A DNA stretch of 22,147 bases from Proteromonas lacertae. Taxonomy: Eukaryota > Sar > Bigyra > Opalinata > Proteromonadidae. The DNA is taken from NCBI GenBank assembly GCA_002245135.1, contig NGBS01000093.1, forward strand, positions 1-22,147, read 5' to 3'. The notes beneath the pieces were generated by a model, which saw nothing but the letters and a program-made list of their open reading frames with translations, was not told the origin of the DNA and ran no database searches. Numbering within the stretch: position 1 is the first letter of the stretch; each line of letters begins with the position of its first letter. The translations under genes were made by a program, and so were the position numbers. Shown one piece after another: positions 8,773 through 16,592 of this stretch.

Positions 8773-9408
8773 GTTGTGCGCCGTTTGTCATAGTTGGCCG
8801 TTTGTCTACCAGACACTTTGAAAACAAAATAAATGTATATTCTTGCTTATCTTGATGAAAAATTGTTACTTTTATACTTACTTTGTTATATGACCTACCT
8901 CTGCAGTATACTTTTTTGATAATATAAATAGTTTGAATATTTGCTCCGTTTGTCTTCTAGAAATTATTGAAGCAAACTAAATGCATATTTAGTTAATATA
9001 GACTAAAATACATTAGTTAAAATGATTAGAATATAATAATTATTAAATCTTTCTATATAAAAAAAGAAATATAAAAATAGGCTTGAGTGAGGCTTGATTC
9101 TATATTTTCTTTTTTCATTTTAAATGTCTTATGATCAACATTAAGTTGTTCTAATCATTTCAACTAATGTATTTTAGTCTATATTAGCTAAATATGCATT
9201 TAGTTTGATTCAAAAATTTCTAGAAAACAAATGGCGCAAATATTCAAACTATTTATATTAACAAAAGAGTATACTTCAGAGGTAGGTCATATAACAAAGT
9301 AAGTTTATAAGTAACGATTTTTCATCAAGACAAGTAAGAATATACATTTATTTTGCCTTAAAAGTGTCTGGTAGACAAATGGCCAACTATGACAAACGGC
9401 GCACAACA
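8773..9408 (+). mobile_element. Complete copy (A) of the GCCGTTTGTC inverted-repeat family, 636 bp
   Basis: Arms of about 255 bp (8773-9027 and about 9153-9408) face each other, ending GTTGTGCGCCG and CGGCGCACAAC. Flanks AATGCAT (8766-8772) and AATGTAT (9409-9415) differ at one base and are a likely 7-bp target duplication. Each arm has the decamer GCCGTTTGTC twice, spaced 17 bp apart, plus a third weaker copy near the inner part, the layout of transposase-binding subterminal repeats. The unpaired centre of about 125 bp carries the core motif (9080-9097, minus). There is no gene inside, so it is non-autonomous. Superfamily unresolved: hAT-like or MULE-like. Copies C, B, D and a 21-bp end at 12343-12363 also lie in this window. 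Confidence 0.88.
9080..9097 (-). other. Conserved core motif, copy 5
   Basis: GGCTTGAGTGAGGCTTGA on the plus strand, at the centre of the only complete element of its family in the window. Confidence 0.8.
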
Positions 9409-10060
9409 ATGTATTAGATATTGGTGATATATTTATTAATTCAACACATCGATATGAAGTATCACTTACCAATGAAGGACCAATTAAACCAAATGTAATA
9501 TTTACTCCACCAAGGTGAATTAGATATAGAAGAAAGTGTAACAATCGAAGTATCTTATACAAGTTCAACTCTTGGTGAATTTAGTGATCATTTTGAATTT
9601 GCATTAAAATGAGCAACTAATAATGTGGTAATAACAATAAAAGGACATGTAGTTGGCCCAACATTCTTCTTTAATAAGAATAAACTAGATTTTGGTATTG
9701 TAAGTTATGCGTTTTTAAACTCAACTGATTTGATATTAAGAAATACTTCCTCTGTTCCATTTATATTCAAGCAGTAGCAACAGTATTACCAGAAGGAGAA
9801 GAGAAAATCAAAATCAATTTCATATCTCAAACAATAAAAGTATATGATTATTGTTTAGCAATTGATAATGAAAGTGTAGGTGAAGCTTTATTAACAATTC
9901 CAATAAGTGCTGAATGTCGAGTAGCTGAAGCAGAATTATTAGAAGAATCATTGAAATATGGTATTATTTAAGATATACTTATTATCGAACTTTAACATTA
10001 AAGAATAAATCCAATTTATATGCTCAATTTGAAAACAGAACAAGATGAAAGAAGTAAATC
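9409..10060 (+). pseudogene. HYDIN: HYDIN-like ciliary/flagellar protein, internal fragment, broken
   Basis: HYDIN is a giant central-pair axonemal protein built from ASH/MSP immunoglobulin-like domains. Pieces in order: VLDIGDIFINSTHRYEVSLT, then LDIEESVTIEVSYTSSTLGE, then ITIKGHVVGPTFFFNKNKLD with FGIVSYAFLNST and LILRNTSSVPF, then INFISQTIKVYDYCLAIDN, and YYRTLTLKNKSNLYAQFEN. The GHVVGPTF and LDFG-VSY-FLNS words and the order match HYDIN. Several frame changes and stops separate them: a shift after TPP near 9510, a TGA at about 9610 where the family usually has Gly, a stop after IFKQ, and another near 9970. No start or end is present. The left edge coincides with the end of element A. Strong evidence that the organism builds motile cilia. 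Confidence 0.8.
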
Positions 10061-10084
10061 GATTGGTAGTTAAAAATATATTCG

Positions 10085-11371
10085 TTACAATATTGATTTG
10101 TCTCCCTTCTTTCTTTTGGGTCTCTCCAGTATTTTTCTAAACCATGTGGTTGGTGCATCATCTTTTCTTACTAACTGCAACTCATAGTGTTTGAATCGAA
10201 TTAATGAAAAACCTTGAATGCCATTCCCATTGATATCACCTAAATTGTATGAATATCGATTTTTCTTGATTATCTTATATACATTGTCTGACCAGTATAT
10301 GTTCTTATCCATTTTACATCTTCTCTCTTTGAATCTCACCAAATCACCTACTTCGAAATTTTGACCAGTATGATCTAATTTTTCATAATTCTTTAAGTTG
10401 TAGTTAATTGATTTTTGTAATATTTGTTTTTGTAATTCTGGACTATGGAATACCTCATTTGGGGTATATCCTTTAATTCCTGGTAATGGCTTGTTGTTAT
10501 AGTCATCTATCACTTCCTGTATTATACTATCGAGTTTTAATTTATAATTCATATCTGGTATAATATGCTTATCATTGTGATCAATATCTGCCATATATGT
10601 AGGTGCATCATATCCCAGATCCACCAAGTGTTTGTACAACAGTCTTTTTATCACACTCACTGATCTATCCAATAATGACTCTATTTTATGCTCAGAACCA
10701 TCTTTTTGAAAATATGATATTCCTTCAGCATCACATAACTTCTTGATATTTGAAAAACTAGCATCAGCATCTGATAGGATACTTACCACATTTTTATGTG
10801 TTTTGTTTCCATAGGCATCTGTTTCATAATACCACTTCTGAAATGCATCCAATGTAATATCACCATATTTATAAGGCATAAATATTGCCCATACTTTTCT
10901 TGAATTCATTTCGATAAAATACAAATGTTCCATATCAGGTAAGAAAAACACTATATCCATTTGGAAGTACCCAGGCTTTTTGATAGTTGCGAATGGATTA
11001 TTTTTTTTATATTTGAAATCGACAATTTGTTTTCCAGGTTGTCTCCTTAAGTATTCACGTACTACATCTGGTGGTGGAGCTATATCATTTATACTAGACA
11101 AATGTTGTGTCACTTTGACAAATTCATTTTCATTAAGGTAATAATATTTTTTATATAGTTCATCTAAGCGTGATCGATATTGGGCAATTTGGTTTGACAT
11201 TTGGTCTTCATACGAAGCCTCTCTTGTTGGATGTGTAATATTCGTTGCTCCATGGTTAATATATGTTGCAAGTGATAGGTTACCATTTGTAGGTAACGGT
11301 TTGACAGGATATGGGTTCTGGTTGCTATATGAGCTGTATAAATGTGGATCGTAACTATTAGTGCTAAACAT
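10085..11371 (-). CDS. Polinton/Maverick-like DDE integrase
   Basis: Retrovirus-type integrase of the kind carried by Polintons, which cuts and joins element ends into host DNA. The first ATG of the frame is at 11371 (MFSTNSYDPH), giving about 428 residues; a longer reading would need a TTG start. After a tyrosine- and proline-rich leader comes a helical LDELYKKYYYLNENEF segment with REYLRRQPGKQ, as in Polinton integrases. The catalytic core follows, with acidic residues in QMDIVFF, SILSDADASF and the later HKIESLLDRS. A C-terminal chromo/SH3-like part reads FEVGDLVRFKERR, ending in a basic RPKRKKGD tail. The frame looks whole. No polymerase B, packaging ATPase, protease or capsid gene is visible around it, so it stands alone as a fossil or a minimal remnant. 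A small ORF diverges from it 160 bp away. Confidence 0.8.
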   Translation of the reverse strand: MFSTNSYDPHLYSSYSNQNPYPVKPLPTNGNLSLATYINHGATNITHPTREASYEDQMSNQIAQYRSRLDELYKKYYYLNENEFVKVTQHLSSINDIAPPPDVVREYLRRQPGKQIVDFKYKKNNPFATIKKPGYFQMDIVFFLPDMEHLYFIEMNSRKVWAIFMPYKYGDITLDAFQKWYYETDAYGNKTHKNVVSILSDADASFSNIKKLCDAEGISYFQKDGSEHKIESLLDRSVSVIKRLLYKHLVDLGYDAPTYMADIDHNDKHIIPDMNYKLKLDSIIQEVIDDYNNKPLPGIKGYTPNEVFHSPELQKQILQKSINYNLKNYEKLDHTGQNFEVGDLVRFKERRCKMDKNIYWSDNVYKIIKKNRYSYNLGDINGNGIQGFSLIRFKHYELQLVRKDDAPTTWFRKILERPKRKKGDKSIL

Positions 11372-11533
11372 ATGGTCCAAAAACAAAAAACAAAAGTAAT
11401 AATGAAATTCATTTCATTATGATTATTATCTAAATTAATAGAGTTATATGTCTTTATAACAAAATTAAAAATATATATATATATATAACATTTGTTCATT
11501 GTTCAACGTTATTTCCCTTTCAATTCACTTATT
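11372..11533. promoter_or_regulatory. Divergent intergenic spacer with (TA)n
   Basis: A 162-bp AT-rich spacer between the start of the integrase and the start of the divergent small ORF. It contains an A-rich tract (11379-11397) and an alternating AT run (11471-11487). Its position suggests a shared promoter region, but no specific box can be named. Confidence 0.35.
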
Positions 11534-11893
11534 ATGAGCAACTGGAAGATACTATACAAAAATAGCTTCATTAATGATCCAAATCCGAGCATATATAAAA
11601 TTTTATGTGAGAATTTTAAGACGATTGTAGAACATGAGAAAGATTTGCAACGATATAGGTATATTATATTATTATATGTCTATAGCTGGAATGGTAACTT
11701 CAGTATAAGGCGTTTCAGTACATGGTACAAAAGATTCATAGAAATTGAGTTTATCAACGATCGACATGAGAGATTAAAAATGTCCAGAGCGTTGATGTCT
11801 GTCCTGCTATGCAATATCATGTATAAAGAGGATCTGGACAAAAGCATCGTATATCCAATTAATATATATTTCTATTTTGAATCAATAGTATGA
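11534..11893 (+). CDS. Hypothetical 119-residue protein, divergent from the integrase
   Basis: ATG at 11534 (MSNWKILYKNSFINDPNP) opens an uninterrupted frame to TGA at 11891-11893. A longer reading would need a TTG start. The chain is basic and mostly helical, with aromatic-rich RYRYIILLYVYSWNGNFSIR and STWYKRFIEIEFINDRHERL. There is no signal peptide or recognised domain. Its position beside the integrase, in opposite orientation, suggests that it belongs to the same virus-like element, but I cannot assign it to a known Polinton gene. The end overlaps the start of a higher-GC tract (11893 on), and the last residues (PINIYFYFESIV) may be junction sequence. Confidence 0.45.
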   Translation: MSNWKILYKNSFINDPNPSIYKILCENFKTIVEHEKDLQRYRYIILLYVYSWNGNFSIRRFSTWYKRFIEIEFINDRHERLKMSRALMSVLLCNIMYKEDLDKSIVYPINIYFYFESIV

Positions 11894-12330
11894 TCGTATG
11901 CTTGACCATGCAATGGAGGATATGATCGATAAACGTCTCGATAACTCTCAAGAGATGGATAACTACCTACAGAGTCTTCAACAGTTAAGGAAGTTTCTTG
12001 GAGTTTAAGTTTCACAAAGAGAGATATCTGAGACTTTCTAAGGCTTATCAAGAGTGACTTCAGATTATAGTCAACACGGAGGTAAAGAAGGTACTGGAGG
12101 ATGTAGCTGACACTGTAGCGAAACAAGTATCAGGAGAGCTGATGAAGGAGGAGGAATGGATCGTAGTACCTATCAATCGTAAATTTAAAGTCTTGTAGTT
12201 GTACATAGTACGAGTGTTGATCGTATGGATGTCATTTAGTAGAAGCTGAATCGTTGGAATCATCAGGAGAAGTCAATTCGCAATTTTCTAGGAGTTCAAA
12301 AAACTCACCTTATTGAAATGTCTTCAGACT
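11893..12330 (+). pseudogene. Higher-GC decayed coding island next to the integrase
   Basis: From 11893 base composition shifts to about 40% G+C and codon-like sequence appears, for example RMLDHAMEDMIDKRLDNSQE and, in another frame, KEEEWIVVPINRKFKVL. It is charged and helical and broken in a few places. The first 34 bases nearly repeat the first 34 bases of the window. The codon use resembles 20900-22147. Not recognised. It may be part of the integrase-bearing element or of a separate one. Confidence 0.4.
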
Positions 12331-12342
12331 GGCAACATAGTT

Positions 12343-12363
12343 GTTGTGTGCCGTTTGTCATAG
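12343..12363 (+). mobile_element. 21-bp terminal fragment of the GCCGTTTGTC family
   Basis: GTTGTGTGCCGTTTGTCATA matches the terminus of element A with one change, then stops. It joins directly to the kinase fragment, so the boundary is where the 5' part of the kinase gene was lost. Confidence 0.75.
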
Positions 12364-12920
12364 ATGTACTTATACTCCAGCATGTTATGTCTGGTCATTA
12401 GGTGTTATTATGTTTATATTGTTAATGGGATATCCTCCATTCTATGGTGAAAGTCAACAAGCTATATTTGAGAGTACAATATCTGGTAAGTATGCCTATT
12501 ATCCTGAAGATTGGGTTGGTATAAGTGATTATGCGAAAGATTTGATTAATAAAATACTAATAGTGGATAGTTGGAGAAGAATTAATTTGAATGGAATATT
12601 GAAACATCCTTGGATTAAAAATCCACCAAATGTATAATAATATTTATTAGTTTATTTTATAATAGAATACAATGAGTTGTACTCAAAAGAGACTTGAAAT
12701 TTATAATTCTAAAAAGAGAAATAATAGTAACAATAATAGTAATACATTACCTGCAGTTATAGAAGAAAGTGATTATCCATTTACTCCGAAAATGACTCCT
12801 GCACCTGGTTCAACATTATTAACAAATGATGAAGTGTCAATTATTCGTGAAGTAGGAAATAATCATATTAGCTGTGATGATAATCCATTACCCAGAATAA
12901 TATCAGCTCATTCTCTATAA
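12364..12920 (+). pseudogene. CaMK/CDPK-type Ser/Thr kinase, 3' part only
   Basis: Only the C-lobe from subdomain IX on is present: VWSLGVIMFILLMGYPPFYG, then AKDLINKILIVDSWRRI with the subdomain XI Arg, and LKHPWIKNPPN. The ATP-binding lobe, HRD and DFG motifs are missing and the 5' edge is a transposon end. At 12632 the frame would stop (GTATAA). Removing 12632-12665 (GT to AG, 34 nt) joins PPN to NTMSCTQKRLEIYNSKKR in frame. That matches the usual CaMK continuation after the kinase domain (a QE-LRKFNARRK-like helix). The tail is Asn/Ser-rich and ends in AHSL at 12917. So this is the last two exons of a real kinase gene, decapitated; it cannot encode an active kinase. Confidence 0.8.
12632..12665 (+). 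other. Probable 34-nt spliceosomal intron
   Basis: Begins GTATAATAAT and ends TTATAATAG, is almost pure A/T, carries an in-frame stop, and is flanked by exon sequence that becomes one continuous CaMK-like chain when it is removed. It is the only intron in the window supported by protein similarity on both sides. Confidence 0.7.
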
Positions 12921-13280
12921 CATTTTATTTTAATTTTTTTTTAATTTCATATATGTCTTTTGTTGATTTAAAAAAGAGATATTATTCAAACTTGTTTGAT
13001 GTTTCAAAATACTAGTGGTTTTTATTACCATTTTGACAGTCATTTGTGTTATAATTATGTCATTTCACTTTTTCTTCCTCCTATTGGTTGTAGTTGTTTT
13101 TTGTAGAAAAGATTTACCTCATGATGCAGAAATGAAGATAGGCATATGTTGTAAGCCGCTGGGAGATAAAAGGGTTTTATTAAAAACTATTTCGACAATA
13201 GAGGGCTTGGTAGTGAGTTATTTTCAAATATAATCTTACTTTGGCATATAAGTTACATCTGTGATATACTTAATATATCA
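12921..13280. other. Spacer with possible exon fragment and a family F piece
   Basis: Around 13107-13215 a plus-strand frame preceded by a T-rich TTTTTTGTAG (a plausible 3' splice site) reads KDLPHDAEMKIGICCKPLGD; not recognised. From about 13205 to 13275 the sequence (ATATAATCTTACTTTGGCAT and flanks) copies the left part of repeat family F at 8225-8295. Confidence 0.4.
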
Positions 13281-13480
13281 GTTACTCTGTGACAACGTGC
13301 CATAGTCCCATTTACGTAAGTTACCTACGAGATTCCTCCTACGGGGTCTTCTTCCCTACGGGGATCTTTCCATGCTAGCTGCACTGTGCCTATTTAACTT
13401 TTATTTTTTTGCAAGATTTGAACCTGGCTGGGTTAGCACTTCCTATGGCATTCCTCTGACCATTCGGTCTACGCCTCCCC
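13280..13480 (-). mobile_element. Candidate tRNA-derived SINE
   Basis: Read on the minus strand: a tRNA-like head (13480 to 13411), an A-rich linker, then a GC-richer body with CCCCGTAGGGAAGAAGACCC and TTACGTAAATGGGACTATGG. The body recurs at 3056-3165. A tRNA-related head joined to a repeated body is SINE architecture. The tail end and target duplication are not defined. The copy is diverged from the one at 3056. Confidence 0.5.
13411..13480 (-). other. tRNA-like sequence with A and B boxes
   Basis: The minus strand begins GGGGAGGCGTAGACCGAATG. The A-box-like TAGACCGAATGG and the B-box-like GGTTCAAATCT are spaced as in a tRNA gene. A D-stem GACC/GGTC can be drawn, but the anticodon stem and the acceptor stem do not close. 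Hence it is tRNA-derived rather than a working tRNA gene. Confidence 0.5.
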
Positions 13481-13617
13481 AAGAAATGAACCTTCAATCA
13501 TGTATATATACCTTCTTATATTGTAACGAATAGTTCTAGCAGTTTGTGAAGTTCCCGTAATTCAATTCTTGATCTAGAAAGGGACATACGGCTAATTGTA
13601 AAGGAAGATAGTTAATG

Positions 13618-14160
13618 TTCATGGATATTAACTTGTTAATCCAACACAATAAACAGCTTAAACCAAATTATACTAATATAGAAGGTAATGATAATAATGG
13701 TAATGATGAAGAAGGTGAAAAAGACGATGATAAAGACAATAATAGATTCAATTATATCTGAAAATTTACATATGGAAATGAATTACATATTAAAATATCA
13801 TGTTTACTCTATAAGCAAGATTTTAAAGTTATCTTTAAATTTATTGAGGAAGAAATGAATATTATGGAGGAAGAAATTGCTAGACTGAAGTACTATTGAC
13901 AAGAATAAGGAGATTGTAAATAAGATAAATATCGATAACATCAACCAGTACTGTAGTAACTCACAGAAGGAGAAGGCTGATAAAGTCCATAAGTTGATTA
14001 CCGACATAGCCATCGAGGACATCAATAACTACTGCTATTCCGAGAGATAAAATTGCAGTAGTTATTACCGATAAGATAACCAAGGAGATCGATGATGCTA
14101 AAATTGCTATCGCGAAGTACTTCTGCATTTAGGATCGATTTGAGAAGATAGACAAGTGTT
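13618..14160 (+). pseudogene. Hypothetical acidic protein plus decayed helical coding island
   Basis: ATG near 13618 opens MDINLLIQHNKQLKPNYTNI followed by an Asn/Gly/Asp/Glu-rich stretch (GNDNNGNDEEGEKDDDKDNN). After one in-frame TGA the same frame runs on through ISCLLYKQDFKVIFKFIEEE to about 13900. From about 13910 higher-GC codon-like sequence continues in other frames: NINQYCSNSQKEKADKVHKL, and then KITKEIDDAKIAIAKYFC. The pattern of short charged helices ending in Y-C or Y-F-C repeats about three times. No family is recognised. It may be two pieces: an AT-rich acidic host frame and a GC-richer coiled-coil island of the type seen at 20900-22147. Confidence 0.35.
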
Positions 14161-14249
14161 ATGAAAACAAACTTGAAAGCTTGAATATTTTATTGAAAGT
14201 TCTATATCATTAACTAATTCTTTTTGATCAAAATAAATGATGAATTAAA

Positions 14250-15007
14250 ATGAGTAATACTATTGATGTTTCTCTGTGCATAATAGTTTGCATTTTTTCT
14301 CTCAATTTTATTTATCAAATATATATATTAATAATGAAAATATAGATAAAAAAGTTCGTAATTTAAAGAGTACGTATATACAAATGATGAGAGATAAAAG
14401 AATATCAACCGATTTATGTAAAGATAGCGATAAATTAGGCACATATAGGAAAGAATATATGACAATTGGTAACAATTGTGAGCCATGGATATCTAGAGAG
14501 TGTATTTATATATTAGATCATATATTGTCTTTTAATTCAATTGGATTAGAATGGAGTTCTGGGTCAAGTACCATATGGTTAGCATATAGACTAAAGCATC
14601 TAATATCAGTTGAGCATTCTAAGGTATGGTCAGAGTCCGTAAGAAATGTTATGAAAAAAATGTCAATAAATAACAAAATTGAGTTACATTATATTAGAGA
14701 AGATAGTTTAGAGGTATGTCATAACAATTCAATTTATATTAGTTTTAATAAGTTATGTTATAAAACATATGTTACTAGTAGGTTAATAAACAATAGAAAA
14801 TATGATATAATTAGTATAGATGGAAGAGCTAGAGCTGGTTGCATAATAACAGCAATAGAATTAATAAAGAATAAAGGAGGAATATTACTTTTGGATAACT
14901 CAGAAAGGAACAGATATAAACTTGCGATTAATCAAATACCTAAAAAATGGAATAGATATGATTTCAAATATGATAATGGTGTAGTATCAATGTGGATAAC
15001 TCGTTAA
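14250..15007 (+). CDS. SAM-methyltransferase-like protein with signal anchor, frame split at 5' end
   Basis: A class I methyltransferase-fold protein. In the long frame (14276-15007) the SAM-binding loop is LEWSSGSSTIWLA (91-103), followed by ISVEHS (110-115), IDGRAR (181-186) and GGILLLDNSER (201-211). The frame has no ATG near its start. An ATG at 14250 opens a hydrophobic anchor (MSNTIDVSLCIIVCIFSLNF) in a different frame that stops at 14343-14345. The split falls at an AT-dinucleotide run (14320-14328); one AT unit fewer would make a single frame. A 92-nt intron (14254-14345, GTAATA to ATATAG) is an alternative but would delete the anchor. Trp in STIWLA is TGG. A dead paralogue lies at 20140-20462. 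First gene of the glycan cluster; the acceptor is unknown. Confidence 0.65.
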
Positions 15008-15229
15008 TTTACAATATCTTTGATCGATAATTCGTTAAAGATATTATAATAGTAAATATATTACTTAATTTGTTATAACCAATCTTTAACGAAGAATGAA
15101 CATCTTAAATACTCTTTATTTAATACAATTTGTTTATCAATATTACTTAAATAATTAAATTATCACGTTGCAACTGATAAATATAATTTCTTTAATTTAT
15201 ATTAATTTGTATTGACTCAATAATTGTGG
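15008..15229. other. AT-rich spacer
   Basis: Follows the methyltransferase-like gene. An imperfect inverted word (TTAAAGATA at 15032-15040 near a later ATCTTTAA at 15083-15091) could act in 3'-end formation. No gene is seen. Confidence 0.3.
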
Positions 15230-15660
15230 CTTATATATAGTCATTACTACAACTTAAACAAACATTAATCTACAACTGAGATAAATTACTTTTAAATCTT
15301 TCGCCTTATATATATACAAAAATACATCAGCTGAGATGAAAAAATCGATGTAAAGGTATTCAAAAATGGAAAAATAAAAATTGATTTCAAGTTTCTTTAA
15401 AGCCTGCATTTTCAATTTCAATATTAAGTATTAAGAAATTTAAGTTATTATATTCTATTTATTTAAAACCATAATCTCGTTTTCTTCTATTGCTATTGAC
15501 GTATAATATGAAGTATAAACAAACAGTGTTATATATATCAATGATTAACCAGAACAATACGATATATAGCCAACGTAACTTTTTTGAGAAACTAAGTGTA
15601 TATTTGTAATATTTTGGGCTTAAGGTTACGTTTATAACTAAGAGTCATTACGGAAATGTC
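15230..15660 (+). repeat. Repeat family F, copy 2
   Basis: Diverged relative of 8200-8760. It shares AAAATACATCAG, the A-rich leader, a degenerate core motif at 15387-15404 (TCAAGTTTCTTTAAAGCC, 14 of 18 matching), TATTTAAAACC, and TACGATATATAGCCAACGTA with GGTTACGTTTAT beyond. No coding frame. Clearly older than the A-C copies of the other family. Confidence 0.55.
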
Positions 15661-15855
15661 AAACTTGATGGCTCATACAAGTATTATAAAATTCAGTAAC
15701 TTTTAATTAGAACAATCTGTAAAGCTGTAACTTGTGTTAAATATACCTATATCGATAAATCATTCTCATACTTTCTTTTATTTTCAAGAGTTTGGCAGTT
15801 AGTTTCTGGATGAATACTCAAACTATATGAAAGTAAAATTAATTATTTTAGGCTA

Positions 15856-16080
15856 TGGAATGTATGGTTAATAATATTGATAATTTTATCGAATATCTAT
15901 AATAAGTATATTACTTATCTAGGATTATATTCTATATTGCCTATTTTATTTACACTTCTATTATTAAAAGAGAATAATAAAAGTAATAGGATATTGGAAT
16001 TAATGATAGTTATAAAGTTTAGTAATATTTATATTATCTCTTTTAGTGCATAGATTAATTGAAAAATCATTTCGCTGCAG
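15856..16080 (+). pseudogene. Acyltransferase-3 (OafA/NRF-6-like) remnant
   Basis: Membrane O-acyltransferases of this family transfer acyl groups, often acetyl, to glycans. One frame reads two hydrophobic segments, WLIILIILSNI and YLGLYSILPILFTLLLLKEN, then NKSNRILELMIVIKFSNIYI to a stop at 16051. In the next frame, starting at 16043, the sequence is LVHRLIEKSFRC. The order (LP-LFT-LL, then a short loop, then a YRFIEKPFR-like end) is that of the last transmembrane helices of the family. Only about 75 residues remain of an expected 350-650, with a frameshift before the last signature. It sits between the methyltransferase-like gene and the fucosyltransferase, so the cluster probably once encoded an acyl-transfer step. 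Confidence 0.5.
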
Positions 16081-16592
16081 TATAGGATTATATAAATTTT
16101 ATAGCAACTAAAAGCTATTAATCAAAGATATGATGATTAATAAACAATATAATTCTTAAGATGTGTTGATCAGATTTTATATTTTTAATATCTAAATATG
16201 CCAAAATATATGGATGGAAAATATTACAGAGATGGATGAACAACATTAAATTATATGAAAACATATTAGGAAATAAAAATTATAATTTAATAATCATTAC
16301 ATGCAAGTATCCAACAAACAGAAACGTAAGAAGTTTATTTACCAAAAATTTCATCAATAATATACAATAATTTCTCGTAACCCACAAGAAATAATATTTC
16401 ATAAATAACATACTTTCGAGAAAGTTGCATAATAGCACCTCCCTTTAGATTAAGTGAATTGAAAGGGAAAATAATGATTAAACAAATTGACTTTTCAAAA
16501 ATCTACATTGTATGTATTGGATTCCACAAAAAGATCCTCACTATCAACATTGTAAATAATGTTAGTAGAATAATATACAATGAAATAGTATT
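16081..16592. other. Spacer with possible decayed coding pieces
   Basis: Two plus-strand stretches look coding: KLYENILGNKNYNLIIITCK with YPTNRNVRSLF (about 16240-16370) and LHCMYWIPQKDPHYQHCK before TAA (about 16503-16559). They might be further parts of the acyltransferase-like gene or of another cluster gene. Neither is identified. Confidence 0.35.

Noticed and set aside
1353-9097. Spaced repeats of the 18-nt motif as a CRISPR-like array
   Set aside because: The copies are kilobases apart, on both strands and inside transposon-like elements; the window is eukaryotic.
11164-11499. 111-codon minus-strand frame
   Set aside because: Overlaps the integrase start in another frame; no independent support.
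13411-13480. Functional tRNA gene
   Set aside because: A and B boxes are present but acceptor and anticodon stems do not form; better read as a tRNA-derived SINE head.
13804-14025. 73-codon minus-strand frame
   Set aside because: Antisense shadow of the helical coding island.
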